15,948 bases of DNA. Origin: Nitrosomonadaceae bacterium. GTDB lineage: Bacteria > Pseudomonadota > Gammaproteobacteria > Burkholderiales > Usitatibacteraceae. Both the position numbers and the translations under genes were made by a program. The notes under the pieces were generated by a model. That model did no database searches and was not told where the DNA came from. It saw only the letters and a list, made by a program, of their open reading frames with translations. This document shows, piece after piece, positions 1 to 7,106 of the stretch. The stretch spans positions 1 through 15,948 of the forward strand of contig JAJTHU010000122.1 in assembly GCA_021300055.1 (NCBI GenBank), read 5' to 3'. How positions within the stretch are numbered: the first letter of the stretch is position 1; each line of letters opens with the position of its first letter.

Positions 1-1
1 A

Positions 2-55
2 TGCAGCGGGCGCGTGAGTGATGGACAACTGAGATTTCAAACGAGCGACCGATGA
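2..55 (+). CDS. Possible 3' end of an upstream gene (partial)
   Basis: Frame 2 is open from the window edge to a TGA at 53-55, which overlaps the ATG of the next gene (52) in the common ATGA arrangement. The visible tail is only 17 residues and matches no family I recognise. The next gene lacks a clear ribosome binding site, which would fit translational coupling to an overlapping upstream gene. A frame-1 reading ending in TGA at 19-21 is the alternative. If frame 2 is right, a second histidine kinase would be a reasonable guess from context, but this is inference only. Confidence 0.3.
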   Translation, partial: CSGRVSDGQLRFQTSDR

Positions 56-822
56 CCTTTACCGCCGTAATTGCCGAAGACGAACCCATCCTTCGGGCAC
101 AACTTAAAGCCAAGCTGGGCAAACTCTGGCCCGATCTGAAGATCCTCGCTGATGTTGGCGACGGAGAGGCTGCGCTTGAAGCGATTGCTGAACATCAACC
201 GAGCTTGGCTTTCTTGGACATCCAAATGCCCGAGATGACGGGCATTGAGGTTGCGAAGAGCCTCGCCTCAAACCGCGAGATCAAGTGCCATGTCGTATTT
301 GTTACCGCATTTGACCAGTACGCGGTGGATGCCTTCAACGCCGGCGCCATTGACTACGTGCTAAAGCCCTACTCGGACGAACGGCTGCAATCGGCAGTAG
401 AGCGCTTGAAGGAACGGCTATCTGCTGTGCCTGCTCAACCGCAGAACCTCGAAGCCTTGATGCAGCAACTTGCCGCGCGGCTGAATCCGGGCGCAGAGAA
501 ATTGAAATGGATCAAAGCCAACATCGGCTCGAACCTGCGACTCATTCCGATCGAAGACGTGCTGTTCTTTCAATCAGATGAGAAGTACACGTTGGTTGCA
601 ACTAAAGAGTTTGATGCGTTGATCAAGACACCCATTAAGGAAATTCTTGAAGGTGTCGATAGCGAAAAATTCTGGCAAATCCATCGCTCAACGGTCGTGC
701 AGGCGGCGGCAATCGAGTCGGTTTCACGTGATTTTCGCGGTCAAGCCTTTGTTAAAGTGCGCGGACGCAAGGAGACACTAACGGTTTCCCGGCCGTTCTC
801 TCACCTGTTTAAGCAGATGTAG
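52..822 (+). CDS. LytTR-family response regulator (first copy)
   Basis: A 256-residue cytoplasmic two-component response regulator. The receiver domain (about 4-120) has the acidic pair E9/D10, phospho-acceptor D56 in FLDIQMP, T85 in FVTAFDQYA and K105 in LKPY, so the whole phosphorylation site is intact. A linker (about 121-150) leads to a C-terminal LytTR DNA-binding domain (about 155-254), with the family's FFQSDEKYT and IHRSTVV motifs. Phosphorylation should control binding to promoter DNA, as in AlgR/LytR proteins. The gene lies 76 bp upstream of a LytS-type kinase, its likely partner, and is clearly paralogous to the regulator at 2198-2968 across both domains. No good ribosome binding site precedes the ATG, so it may be coupled to an upstream gene ending at 55. 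Targets cannot be read from the sequence. Confidence 0.93.
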   Translation: MTFTAVIAEDEPILRAQLKAKLGKLWPDLKILADVGDGEAALEAIAEHQPSLAFLDIQMPEMTGIEVAKSLASNREIKCHVVFVTAFDQYAVDAFNAGAIDYVLKPYSDERLQSAVERLKERLSAVPAQPQNLEALMQQLAARLNPGAEKLKWIKANIGSNLRLIPIEDVLFFQSDEKYTLVATKEFDALIKTPIKEILEGVDSEKFWQIHRSTVVQAAAIESVSRDFRGQAFVKVRGRKETLTVSRPFSHLFKQM

Positions 823-898
823 GTCGATTTCGTCGGCCAAAATTTGGTTTTGTCGAGTTTGGGCAGCGCGATAGCCGACACTACGGCATCATTCGCCC

Positions 899-2170
899 AT
901 GACCTCCAACCAAACGAACCCCACTCCAACGCCCGGCTTTACGTGGAACACTGCCGCGCGGCGGCTCGTCATACGCCTGTGGCTAAGTTGGTCCGCAGTC
1001 TTGGCGGGCTTCTTCTTTTTGATGATGCTGGTAAAGCCAGCCTCTCAGCCAGTGCTCCTTCCCATCGTGTTGGGGCTCATTCTTGGTGCGCTGGTGGCAT
1101 GGATCTATGCGCCAGTGCACGTTAGGCGCACTTACGCCCTTGTTGGTGCGCTTACAGACGAAACGCTGGCAAATCGCCACTACCGCCGCATCGAAGTAAG
1201 TATGCCGGTGGATGCTGCCTTCGAGATGCTCAAAGGTGTATTTGCTGATTTGCCCGGAATCGAGCTTCGACGGACTGAGCCGGAACTGCGCAGAATTTAT
1301 GCGCATGTCGAACGGCTCGACGCATACGGCATGAACTTCACAAAGAGCACAATAGGCGACCAAATCCTCATGATGGTTTCTGGCCCCATCACAGGTCCGG
1401 ACAGCCATTCAACGATTGAGCTCTGGACTGGGCCAAACATGCCGCGCTGGCTCGACTGGGGTCTCCCAGACCTTGGCAATAATTTGCAGCACGCCGAATC
1501 GATTTGTCGAGCGATCGCGCGACGAGTAAGTGAGCGCCGAGCCGCAGAGCAGGCAGAAGCCGAAAAGCTGCAACTTTCAAAGCAAATTTCTGAAGCAAGG
1601 CTGGCAGCCCTCCAGTCGCAGGTCGAGCCCCACTTTCTGTACAACACACTTGCCACTGCCCAAGTGCTCACACGCTCGGACCCGGAGCGTGCATACGCAA
1701 TGATGGGTCATCTCATCAACTTCTTGCGCGCGGGGCTACGCAGCGAGTCTGGGCGTCGTCTTCTCAATGACGAAGTCGATCGACTTGGCGCCTATCTCGA
1801 GATCATGAAAGTGAGAATGGGAAAGCGGCTTGAGTTCGATATCCGCATTCCAGAGGGTGTGCGAATGCATTCTTTCCCTGCCATGGTCTTGCAGATGCTC
1901 GTGGAAAACGCGATTAAGCACGGGCTCGAGCCTAAGCCAGCGGGCGGGACTGTCGTTGTAGAAGCGCGGGAGCTCGACGGAAGTCTCGTTGTTGAGGTGC
2001 GGGACGACGGCCGCGGAATCGGCGAAGGAACCTCAGGCAGCGGCGTGGGTTTGCGTAACATTCGTGAGCGGCTCCAACTCGAATATGGTGCAGGCGCGAG
2101 CTTTTCGCTGTCCCCTAACCAGCCTACGGGAATTACGGCGCGCGTTGTAATCCCGCTTGACGCTAGATAA
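899..2170 (+). CDS. LytS/AlgZ-type membrane sensor histidine kinase
   Basis: A 423-residue kinase that should autophosphorylate and pass phosphate to the adjacent LytTR regulators. Two hydrophobic segments near the N-terminus (about 23-45 and 52-73) form a membrane hairpin with almost no periplasmic loop. Residues about 75-205 form a soluble region I cannot assign. An Ala/Glu-rich helix (about 206-238) leads to the His_kinase motif QVEPHFLYNTL with phospho-acceptor H245. The ATPase domain has the N box VENAIKHG (N337), the G1 motif DDGRG (370-374) and the G2 motif GSGVGLRNI (380-388). All catalytic motifs are present. It lies 27 bp upstream of the second LytTR gene. No clear Shine-Dalgarno sequence precedes the ATG, so the start is less certain than the rest. 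Confidence 0.93.
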   Translation: MTSNQTNPTPTPGFTWNTAARRLVIRLWLSWSAVLAGFFFLMMLVKPASQPVLLPIVLGLILGALVAWIYAPVHVRRTYALVGALTDETLANRHYRRIEVSMPVDAAFEMLKGVFADLPGIELRRTEPELRRIYAHVERLDAYGMNFTKSTIGDQILMMVSGPITGPDSHSTIELWTGPNMPRWLDWGLPDLGNNLQHAESICRAIARRVSERRAAEQAEAEKLQLSKQISEARLAALQSQVEPHFLYNTLATAQVLTRSDPERAYAMMGHLINFLRAGLRSESGRRLLNDEVDRLGAYLEIMKVRMGKRLEFDIRIPEGVRMHSFPAMVLQMLVENAIKHGLEPKPAGGTVVVEARELDGSLVVEVRDDGRGIGEGTSGSGVGLRNIRERLQLEYGAGASFSLSPNQPTGITARVVIPLDAR

Positions 2171-2197
2171 ACCTAACCCACCGAATCTGTAAAAAAC

Positions 2198-2968
2198 ATG
2201 CGTGAACGACCAACTGCCGTCATCGCCGAAGATGAAGCTCTGCTGCGCAACGATTTGCTAGGCGCATTGCGCGAGGCCTGGCCCGAGCTCCAAATCGTTG
2301 GTGAAGCCGAGGACGGGGCCACCGCGATCGAGGAAATCATCGCGAAGCGACCGGACATCGTATTCTTGGACATTCGCATGCCGGGACTCTCGGGGCTAGA
2401 TGTCGCGTCAATCGTGCGCGAACAGCAGCCCGATGTTCGGATCGTATTTGTCACGGCTTACGATCAGTATGCGGTCGAAGCGTTTGCTGCACGCGCGGTG
2501 GACTATTTGCTAAAGCCAGTCGACCGAGTCCGCCTCGCGGAGACGGTGGCACGGCTGAAGGCTTCCCCGTCAAGCAATGGCGCTGCGGCAAATGCTGAGT
2601 CAGCGCTGCGCGACATGGCCTCTCGGTTGTCGCCACCAGCAGAGCCGCTTACATGGATCACAGCCAGCGCAGGCAAAGAGACGCGCTTGATCATGGTCGA
2701 TGACATCGCATTTTTCCAAGCAGACAATAAGTACACAGTGGTTATGACAGCAGAGGGCGAGGCCCTCATCCGCAAGCCAATTAAGGAACTACTTGAGGCG
2801 CTCGACCCCCAACAATGGAAGCAAGTTCACAGATCTACGATCGTGAATTTGCGGGCAATCAAATCGATTGCGCGCGACGAATCCGGTAAAGGGCTGGTCA
2901 AATTCCGTTCGACAGCGGCCACTGTCTCGGTCAGCCAACCGTTCATGTATTTGTTTCGCAACATGTAG
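2198..2968 (+). CDS. LytTR-family response regulator (second copy)
   Basis: A 256-residue response regulator, same length and design as the one at 52-822. The receiver has E11/D12, phospho-acceptor D58 in FLDIRMPG, T86 in FVTAYDQYA and K107 in LKPVD. The LytTR domain (about 156-254) has WITASAG, FFQADNKYT, PIKELLE and VHRSTIVN, which align closely with the first copy. This is the gene immediately after the kinase, so it is the most likely cognate regulator; the first copy may be a second output. The two differ most in the linker (about 118-150) and in the LytTR segment after HRST, which could alter DNA preference. No strong ribosome binding site is seen in the 27-bp gap. Confidence 0.93.
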   Translation: MRERPTAVIAEDEALLRNDLLGALREAWPELQIVGEAEDGATAIEEIIAKRPDIVFLDIRMPGLSGLDVASIVREQQPDVRIVFVTAYDQYAVEAFAARAVDYLLKPVDRVRLAETVARLKASPSSNGAAANAESALRDMASRLSPPAEPLTWITASAGKETRLIMVDDIAFFQADNKYTVVMTAEGEALIRKPIKELLEALDPQQWKQVHRSTIVNLRAIKSIARDESGKGLVKFRSTAATVSVSQPFMYLFRNM

Positions 2969-3157
2969 TCACACGCGAGCAGCGTGCAGGCATAAAATGG
3001 CGTCTGGTCGGTGGTTCACCAAGGCGTCGCCGGACGGCAAACCCGTCAGCTAAACCCACTCGTTCCTCCTCTTCAGGTCCACTCTTCGTGTGTCCTGCTG
3101 CAAGTCGGCGACCCCAGCGACCGGATTTTCCGGTTTGACGCACGGCAAGGAGTTGAC
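2969..3157 (+). other. Intergenic leader with small inverted repeats
   Basis: 189 bp between the second LytTR gene and the DUF2087 gene. A -10-like CATAAAAT lies at 2990-2997 without a convincing -35. Two short inverted repeats follow: GGTG-GTT-CACC (3010-3020) and CCGGA-TTT-TCCGG (3121-3133). I recognise no known RNA family. The reading frame of the downstream gene is open from a GTG at 3011, but the good ribosome binding site just before 3158 argues this is leader, not coding. Confidence 0.35.
3148..3153 (+). promoter_or_regulatory. Ribosome binding site deciding the DUF2087 start
   Basis: AAGGAG sits a few bases before the ATG at 3158. It is the strongest Shine-Dalgarno match in the area and favours this start over the in-frame GTG at 3011. 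Confidence 0.7.
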
Positions 3158-3775
3158 ATGAATCCGAACCGCCAAACGGTACCGCTTCGCGTTGCCGACA
3201 TTTCGACCTTCGCCAAGCAATTGCGCCAGATGCTGATTGAGGCAAGCGAGCCGCCTACTCATCTGAGCTTACTCAACATGCTCGCGCGCAGCGCTGGGCA
3301 TCGTAGCTTTCAGGCATTCCGACGAGCCGCCCTCGAGGCACCACTCCCCGCGCGGTCGAGTGAATCGCCAGCGCCGCTCGATCCCGCGAGCAGTCTTGTT
3401 GCTCCCAAGACCGACGCGAGCGGTGCGCCGCTATCCCGCGCCGTCGCTCGAGCATTGACGCACTTTGATGTCGGAGGCCGCCTGACACGCTTCCCGCAAC
3501 AACTTAGTGTGCGGGATTTGACGCTATGGGGGCTCTGGTGCCGTTTCCCTTCGGGTCGGGATTTGGATGAGGCCGCAGTGAACGACATCATCGAGCGCTT
3601 CCATCGATTTGGTGATGTCGCCACCCTGCGACGCGAACTCGTCAACACAAAACTCCTGTGGCGAACGCGCGACGGTCGTGTGTATCGACGCGAAGCGGTC
3701 AAGCCTGAAGGTGAAGCCGCCACGTTCCTTGCGCTACTCACTACCCTAGCGACTCCGAAGCAATTGAAGCGATGA
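3158..3775 (+). CDS. DUF2087 domain protein
   Basis: A 205-residue protein of unknown function. The C-terminal half (about 108-182) matches the DUF2087 pattern: RFPQQ at the start, an acidic DEAAVNDIIERFH helix, then DVATLRRELVNTKLLWRTRDGRVYRR. This domain is often joined to winged-helix regulators, which suggests, but does not prove, a regulatory role. The N-terminal part (about 10-60) is a helical segment with LLNMLARSAGHRSFQAFRR, followed by a Pro/Ser/Ala-rich linker (about 61-95). The ATG at 3158 is chosen because AAGGAG lies at 3148-3152 with proper spacing; a GTG at 3011 would add 49 residues of poor character. The stop overlaps the next gene by 4 bp, indicating one transcript. Confidence 0.8.
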   Translation: MNPNRQTVPLRVADISTFAKQLRQMLIEASEPPTHLSLLNMLARSAGHRSFQAFRRAALEAPLPARSSESPAPLDPASSLVAPKTDASGAPLSRAVARALTHFDVGGRLTRFPQQLSVRDLTLWGLWCRFPSGRDLDEAAVNDIIERFHRFGDVATLRRELVNTKLLWRTRDGRVYRREAVKPEGEAATFLALLTTLATPKQLKR

Positions 3776-4284
3776 AGTGCGCGCCGCGCTTTGAGCTACA
3801 CACGATAAGCGACACAGCTGTTAGCCGACAGCAGGTGGCGATCCTTTTCGATGAGTGCCATGACTATTTCTCACTCGTTGAGGGGTGTCTGCCTTCGGGC
3901 GCACAGACCGAGGATTTCTTCACAGGAATACCTGAGGGGTTTACTGTAGAGGACGTGTTGCTCCACGCAGTTGTCGTCGATGACAATTGGGTCGGTGTCA
4001 CGAGTTTGTTGAAGCGCTGGAATCGACCTGATAAGTGCATGCTGGGCTTGATGCTTCTCAGTCCTCCTGCCCGCCGCAGCGGACTTGGTCGGGCTGTGCT
4101 CGCGTCTCTTGAGCAGATGGTTCGAGAAGATCCAACGATGCGTGTACTGCGCGTGGGCGTGGTGGTGACAAACGTAGCCGCAATGGGCTTTTGGCGCAAA
4201 ATGGGATTTACCGAGACCGGGGAGATAAAGTCCCGACCGGAGTTCGTCGCACCCATTATCATCTTCGAGAAGAGTTTGGAGTGA
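3772..4284 (+). CDS. GNAT-family N-acetyltransferase
   Basis: A 170-residue protein with the GNAT fold: it should transfer an acetyl group from acetyl-CoA to an amine on an unknown substrate. Motif A is visible as a beta-strand (LGLMLLSP) running into the pyrophosphate-binding loop RRSGLGRAVL (101-110). Motif B follows as VVTNVAAMGFWRKMGFTETG (131-150), with the usual Asn and the FWRKMGF helix. Its ATG overlaps the stop of the DUF2087 gene (ATGA, 3772-3775), and the next gene starts 7 bp after its stop, so the three are probably co-transcribed. Substrate specificity cannot be inferred. Confidence 0.88.
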   Translation: MKCAPRFELHTISDTAVSRQQVAILFDECHDYFSLVEGCLPSGAQTEDFFTGIPEGFTVEDVLLHAVVVDDNWVGVTSLLKRWNRPDKCMLGLMLLSPPARRSGLGRAVLASLEQMVREDPTMRVLRVGVVVTNVAAMGFWRKMGFTETGEIKSRPEFVAPIIIFEKSLE

Positions 4285-4291
4285 ATGCATC

Positions 4292-4810
4292 ATGATCTAT
4301 TCGCTGGGTGACAAGCACCCGACGCTTTTAGGCAACAACTACATCGCGCCAACGGCCGCAGTGATTGGTGATGTTGTGCTCGGCAAAAACACCTCGGTCT
4401 GGTGGGGCAGCACTATTCGCGGCGACAGCAACACCATTACCCTCGGTGAGAACGTCAACATTCAGGATGGCTCGGTGCTGCACACGGATGACGGCGTTGT
4501 CCTGAAGCTTGAGGACAATGTTTCTGTTGGTCACATGGTGATGCTGCACGGCTGCACGGTGCGCGAGGGCTCGTTAATCGGTATTCGTGCGGTGGTGCTG
4601 AATCACGCTGTCATCGGACGTGAGTGCCTCATTGGCGCTGGCGCACTTATCCCCGAGGGAAAGGAGATTCCAGATCGATCTCTCGTACTTGGGGCGCCCG
4701 GCAAGGTTGTTCGTCAGTTGAGTGACGATGAGGTTAAGTTGTTGCGGTGGATCTCCCAACACTACGTCGAAAACGGCGCCCTTTACCGTGACCAGCTCAA
4801 GCAGATTTAG
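4292..4810 (+). CDS. Gamma-carbonic-anhydrase-family hexapeptide protein
   Basis: A 172-residue left-handed beta-helix protein of the YrdA/PaaY/CaiE-like gamma-class carbonic anhydrase family, expected to be a cytoplasmic trimer. The hexapeptide repeats run from about 17 to 135. The three histidines that bind metal between subunits are present: H64 (SVLHTDD), H81 and H86 (GHMVMLHGC). R43 and D45 (IRGDSN), and Q58/D59 (IQDGS), are the usual structural and active-site residues. The loop carrying the proton-shuttle glutamate of archaeal Cam looks short, as in many bacterial homologues whose hydratase activity is uncertain. A GGAG at 4278-4281, overlapping the end of the acetyltransferase gene, supports the start. 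Confidence 0.92.
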   Translation: MIYSLGDKHPTLLGNNYIAPTAAVIGDVVLGKNTSVWWGSTIRGDSNTITLGENVNIQDGSVLHTDDGVVLKLEDNVSVGHMVMLHGCTVREGSLIGIRAVVLNHAVIGRECLIGAGALIPEGKEIPDRSLVLGAPGKVVRQLSDDEVKLLRWISQHYVENGALYRDQLKQI

Positions 4811-4860
4811 TCTTCACGCCAATATCTGGTGATGCTTTTTTTGAGATTGAGACGCTAGCG

Positions 4861-5994
4861 TTGAGTGACGCCAGTTCCACCGCACGAATACTTCAACCCC
4901 ATCCACCTGCCGCGGCGTCGCGTGCGTTTGGTGGGGCGTTGTTTCTTTACGTGCTGGTTTTGCTATATGCCAGCCTCGCGCCGTTTTCTGGCTGGAGCGA
5001 CGAGCAATCACTAACACTATTGGACTGGCCTCGCTATATCGTACCCTTCGATGTCTTCATCAATGTGGTTGCGTATTTGCCGTTCGGATATTTACTCGCC
5101 GGTCGCGCATTGCGCGGCCAGTCGTTCGAAATCAGCACTCGCGATGGACTTCGATGGTGGATTATTGCGACGCTGGCAGGGGCCGCACTTTCACTGCTGC
5201 TCGAGTTTTTGCAGAGTTATCTTCCCGGCCGCGTTTCCTCTCCTGTCGACGTTCTCGCGAACGCCATGGGCGCCGCGATAGGTGCAATGGCAGTGCTTCT
5301 GTCGCCGGGTCAGCACTTGCTACGTCGTGCGATCGTCTGGCGCTACCGCTATTTTTCCACCGCGCCTCTCGTGGACTGGGGGCTGCTGCTATTGTTGGTG
5401 TGGTTTGTTGCGCAACTCAATCCAGCGATTCCGATGTTTGAAGCCGGATTCATCGCCATCGCGTTTCAGGACGGGGCCGCGCAAAATGTGTACGACGCTT
5501 GGGTGCTGTTGCCACAGGCGCTTGGAATTGCCCTGAACGTGACTGCATTCGCTTTGCTGCTTTCAGTGCTCCTCAGGGCGCCATTTTCATCACTGTTGCC
5601 CGTCGTCATCGCCTTGGGGATCGGCTTTGGCGCTAAGGTGCTCATGGCATCTCTATTGCTGAAAGCACCACAACTGGTTTCCACGCTTTCACCGGCTTCT
5701 GTCTTTGGGGTGTGCGGTGGGCTGCTTACTTTCGTGCTGTTGCAGCATGTCGCATGGCGTTGGCGTTGTTTTTGGGGCAGCTTGTTTGTGTTTGCCGGTG
5801 GGGTCATGGCGAAGCTTGTGGCGGCCTATCCAACGTTTGAAAGCGCATTGAAGCTGTTTAATTGGCCTTACGGCCAATTGGCAAATTTCACGGGCCTCAC
5901 TCGGTGGATGAACGAGATCTGGCCGTTGCTCGCATTACTGCTGCTGGCAAGCATGTTTGTTTCTCGTCCGCCCTCTTCAGAGCAATCGGAGTAA
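4861..5994 (+). CDS. VanZ-family integral membrane protein
   Basis: A 377-residue membrane protein. The N-terminal third is a VanZ-like domain: a first membrane segment (about 25-42), FDVFINVVAYLPFGYLLAG (63-81, with D64 and N68), a second segment (about 99-113), then E115, Q118, P122, R124, D130, N134 and G137 in the conserved E-x2-Q-x3-P-x-R-x5-D-x3-N pattern. Several further hydrophobic segments follow (about 171-186, 218-238, 245-262, 280-297, 305-322, 353-368). VanZ itself gives low-level teicoplanin resistance, but most family members have no known role, and none is claimed here. The start is TTG at 4861, the only plausible one in this frame. Its TAA overlaps the ribosome binding site of the ferredoxin gene. 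Confidence 0.85.
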   Translation: MSDASSTARILQPHPPAAASRAFGGALFLYVLVLLYASLAPFSGWSDEQSLTLLDWPRYIVPFDVFINVVAYLPFGYLLAGRALRGQSFEISTRDGLRWWIIATLAGAALSLLLEFLQSYLPGRVSSPVDVLANAMGAAIGAMAVLLSPGQHLLRRAIVWRYRYFSTAPLVDWGLLLLLVWFVAQLNPAIPMFEAGFIAIAFQDGAAQNVYDAWVLLPQALGIALNVTAFALLLSVLLRAPFSSLLPVVIALGIGFGAKVLMASLLLKAPQLVSTLSPASVFGVCGGLLTFVLLQHVAWRWRCFWGSLFVFAGGVMAKLVAAYPTFESALKLFNWPYGQLANFTGLTRWMNEIWPLLALLLLASMFVSRPPSSEQSE

Positions 5995-6002
5995 GCCAAT
6001 TG
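5988..6002 (+). promoter_or_regulatory. Ribosome binding site and TTG start of the ferredoxin gene
   Basis: GGAG at 5988-5991 is followed by 8 bases and a TTG codon at 6000. The VanZ stop (TAA, 5992-5994) lies between them, implying that ribosomes ending VanZ translation can restart here. Confidence 0.75.
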
Positions 6003-6308
6003 AGCTATTACCAACACCATGTTTTTTTCTGTACCAATTCCCGTGCAGATGGGCGTCAATGCTGTCAGCAGCACAGAGCAGACGAGGTGCGCGACTACGC
6101 AAAGAAACGCATCAAGGAACTTGGCCTCAACGGCGAGGGCAAAGTTCGTATCAATTTGGCCGGATGCCTCGATCGGTGCTCGGAGGGGCCGGTGCTGGTT
6201 GTTTACCCCGAAGAGGTCTGGTATCACTACGTGGACACCAGTGACGTCGACGAAATCATCTCCGAGCACCTGCAGAATGGTCGTGTTGTAGAGCGGTTGC
6301 GCATCTGA
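6000..6308 (+). CDS. Thioredoxin-like [2Fe-2S] ferredoxin
   Basis: A 102-residue soluble electron-transfer protein. Cysteines C11, C21 or C22, C56 and C60 (in AGCLDRCSEGP) fit the ligand pattern of thioredoxin-fold [2Fe-2S] ferredoxins, and the whole chain is typical of the small betaproteobacterial version starting MSYYxHHVFFC. The start is TTG at 6000, preceded by GGAG at 5988-5991. A longer in-frame reading from 5862 is rejected because it runs backwards into the VanZ gene. The stop shares one base with the ATG of the hydrolase gene, so the two are translationally coupled. The redox partner is unknown. Confidence 0.92.
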   Translation: MSYYQHHVFFCTNSRADGRQCCQQHRADEVRDYAKKRIKELGLNGEGKVRINLAGCLDRCSEGPVLVVYPEEVWYHYVDTSDVDEIISEHLQNGRVVERLRI

Positions 6309-6964
6309 TGGCCGCGCCTTTCCAGAGTGAACGCCTGCTCATTGAGGGTGCCGCAGGTCACATCGAAGTGGCAGTGCACGCGCGAGAAGATGCCCCACGT
6401 GCAATCGCAATCGTTGCCCATCCACACCCACTCTATGGTGGCACCATGGACAACAAGGTCGTGACGACCCTAGCGCGAGCGTTATTCGAAGCGGGTGCTG
6501 ATGTCTATCGTTTCAACTTTCGTGGGGTCGGGGAGAGCGCGGGCGAGCACGATAACGGCCGTGGCGAGACTGAAGACATGCTGCGCGTGATCCAGCTTGC
6601 CCAGGCCCGCTCGTCCGCTGGATTGCCGTTGTGGGCCGCAGGTTTTTCATTTGGCGGAGCAGTCGCGCTGGCGGCGTCAGAGCAGCAGTCGCTGGACAAA
6701 ATGATTCTGGTGGCGCCGGCGTTTTCACGGCTGTCGCACTGGGAGAACGTTGCGTCGGGCGGAAGCCCGCCGACTGAAACGCTGTTGATTCATGGCGAAA
6801 AGGACGACACCGTTGCGCTTCAGGATTCGCTTGATTGGGCGCGGCCGAGGGACGTCGTCGTCTGCGTGGTTCCGGGCGCAGATCACTTCTTTCATCAGCG
6901 TTTGCACATCGTCAAGCGCCTTGCATTCCGGCATGCCATATGCGGTGGCGCGGACGAACGTTGA
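6308..6964 (+). CDS. Alpha/beta hydrolase (COG2945-like)
   Basis: A 218-residue cytoplasmic alpha/beta-hydrolase. It shows the subfamily's signature HPHPLYGGTMDNKVV (38-52), FNFRGVGES (69-77), the nucleophile elbow GFSFGG with S114, the acid candidate D166/D167 in HGEKDDTV, and the catalytic histidine H193 in GADHFF. The triad is complete. Known relatives are mostly uncharacterised esterase-like proteins, so the substrate is open. It overlaps the ferredoxin gene by one base, and this ferredoxin-hydrolase pairing probably forms one unit with the VanZ gene. No terminator is visible after it. Confidence 0.9.
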   Translation: MAAPFQSERLLIEGAAGHIEVAVHAREDAPRAIAIVAHPHPLYGGTMDNKVVTTLARALFEAGADVYRFNFRGVGESAGEHDNGRGETEDMLRVIQLAQARSSAGLPLWAAGFSFGGAVALAASEQQSLDKMILVAPAFSRLSHWENVASGGSPPTETLLIHGEKDDTVALQDSLDWARPRDVVVCVVPGADHFFHQRLHIVKRLAFRHAICGGADER

Positions 6965-6997
6965 CCCCCTCGCTTTGGGTGGCACACCCGATCGCGT

Positions 6998-7029
6998 CAT
7001 TGTTAGACAATGTGAACTGTGCGGATAAT
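6998..7029 (+). promoter_or_regulatory. Promoter and dyad upstream of the Crp/Fnr-type regulator
   Basis: A -35-like TTGTTA (7000-7005) and a -10-like GATAAT (7024-7029) are separated by 18 bp. Overlapping the -35 is a perfect palindrome, CATTGT-TAG-ACAATG (6998-7012), which is a likely operator. It is not the classic TGTGA/TCACA Crp site. The transcript would begin about 70 bp before the gene. Confidence 0.5.
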
Positions 7030-7106
7030 CACGGTACGCATTCGAAGCAACACGCAGAATTTCACGGTCTAAGTGGTGCCCCTATTCGGTCCATCGATTG
7101 CGTGTC

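Noticed and set aside
844..1125. 93-codon frame overlapping the histidine kinase start
   Set aside because: Out of frame with the kinase, which has clear membrane segments in that region; no family match.
3011..3157. GTG-initiated extension of the DUF2087 protein
   Set aside because: No ribosome binding site there, and the ATG at 3158 has a strong one.
5862..5999. 46-residue N-terminal extension of the ferredoxin
   Set aside because: It overlaps the end of the VanZ gene and has no family match; the TTG at 6000 has a good ribosome binding site and gives the standard N-terminus.
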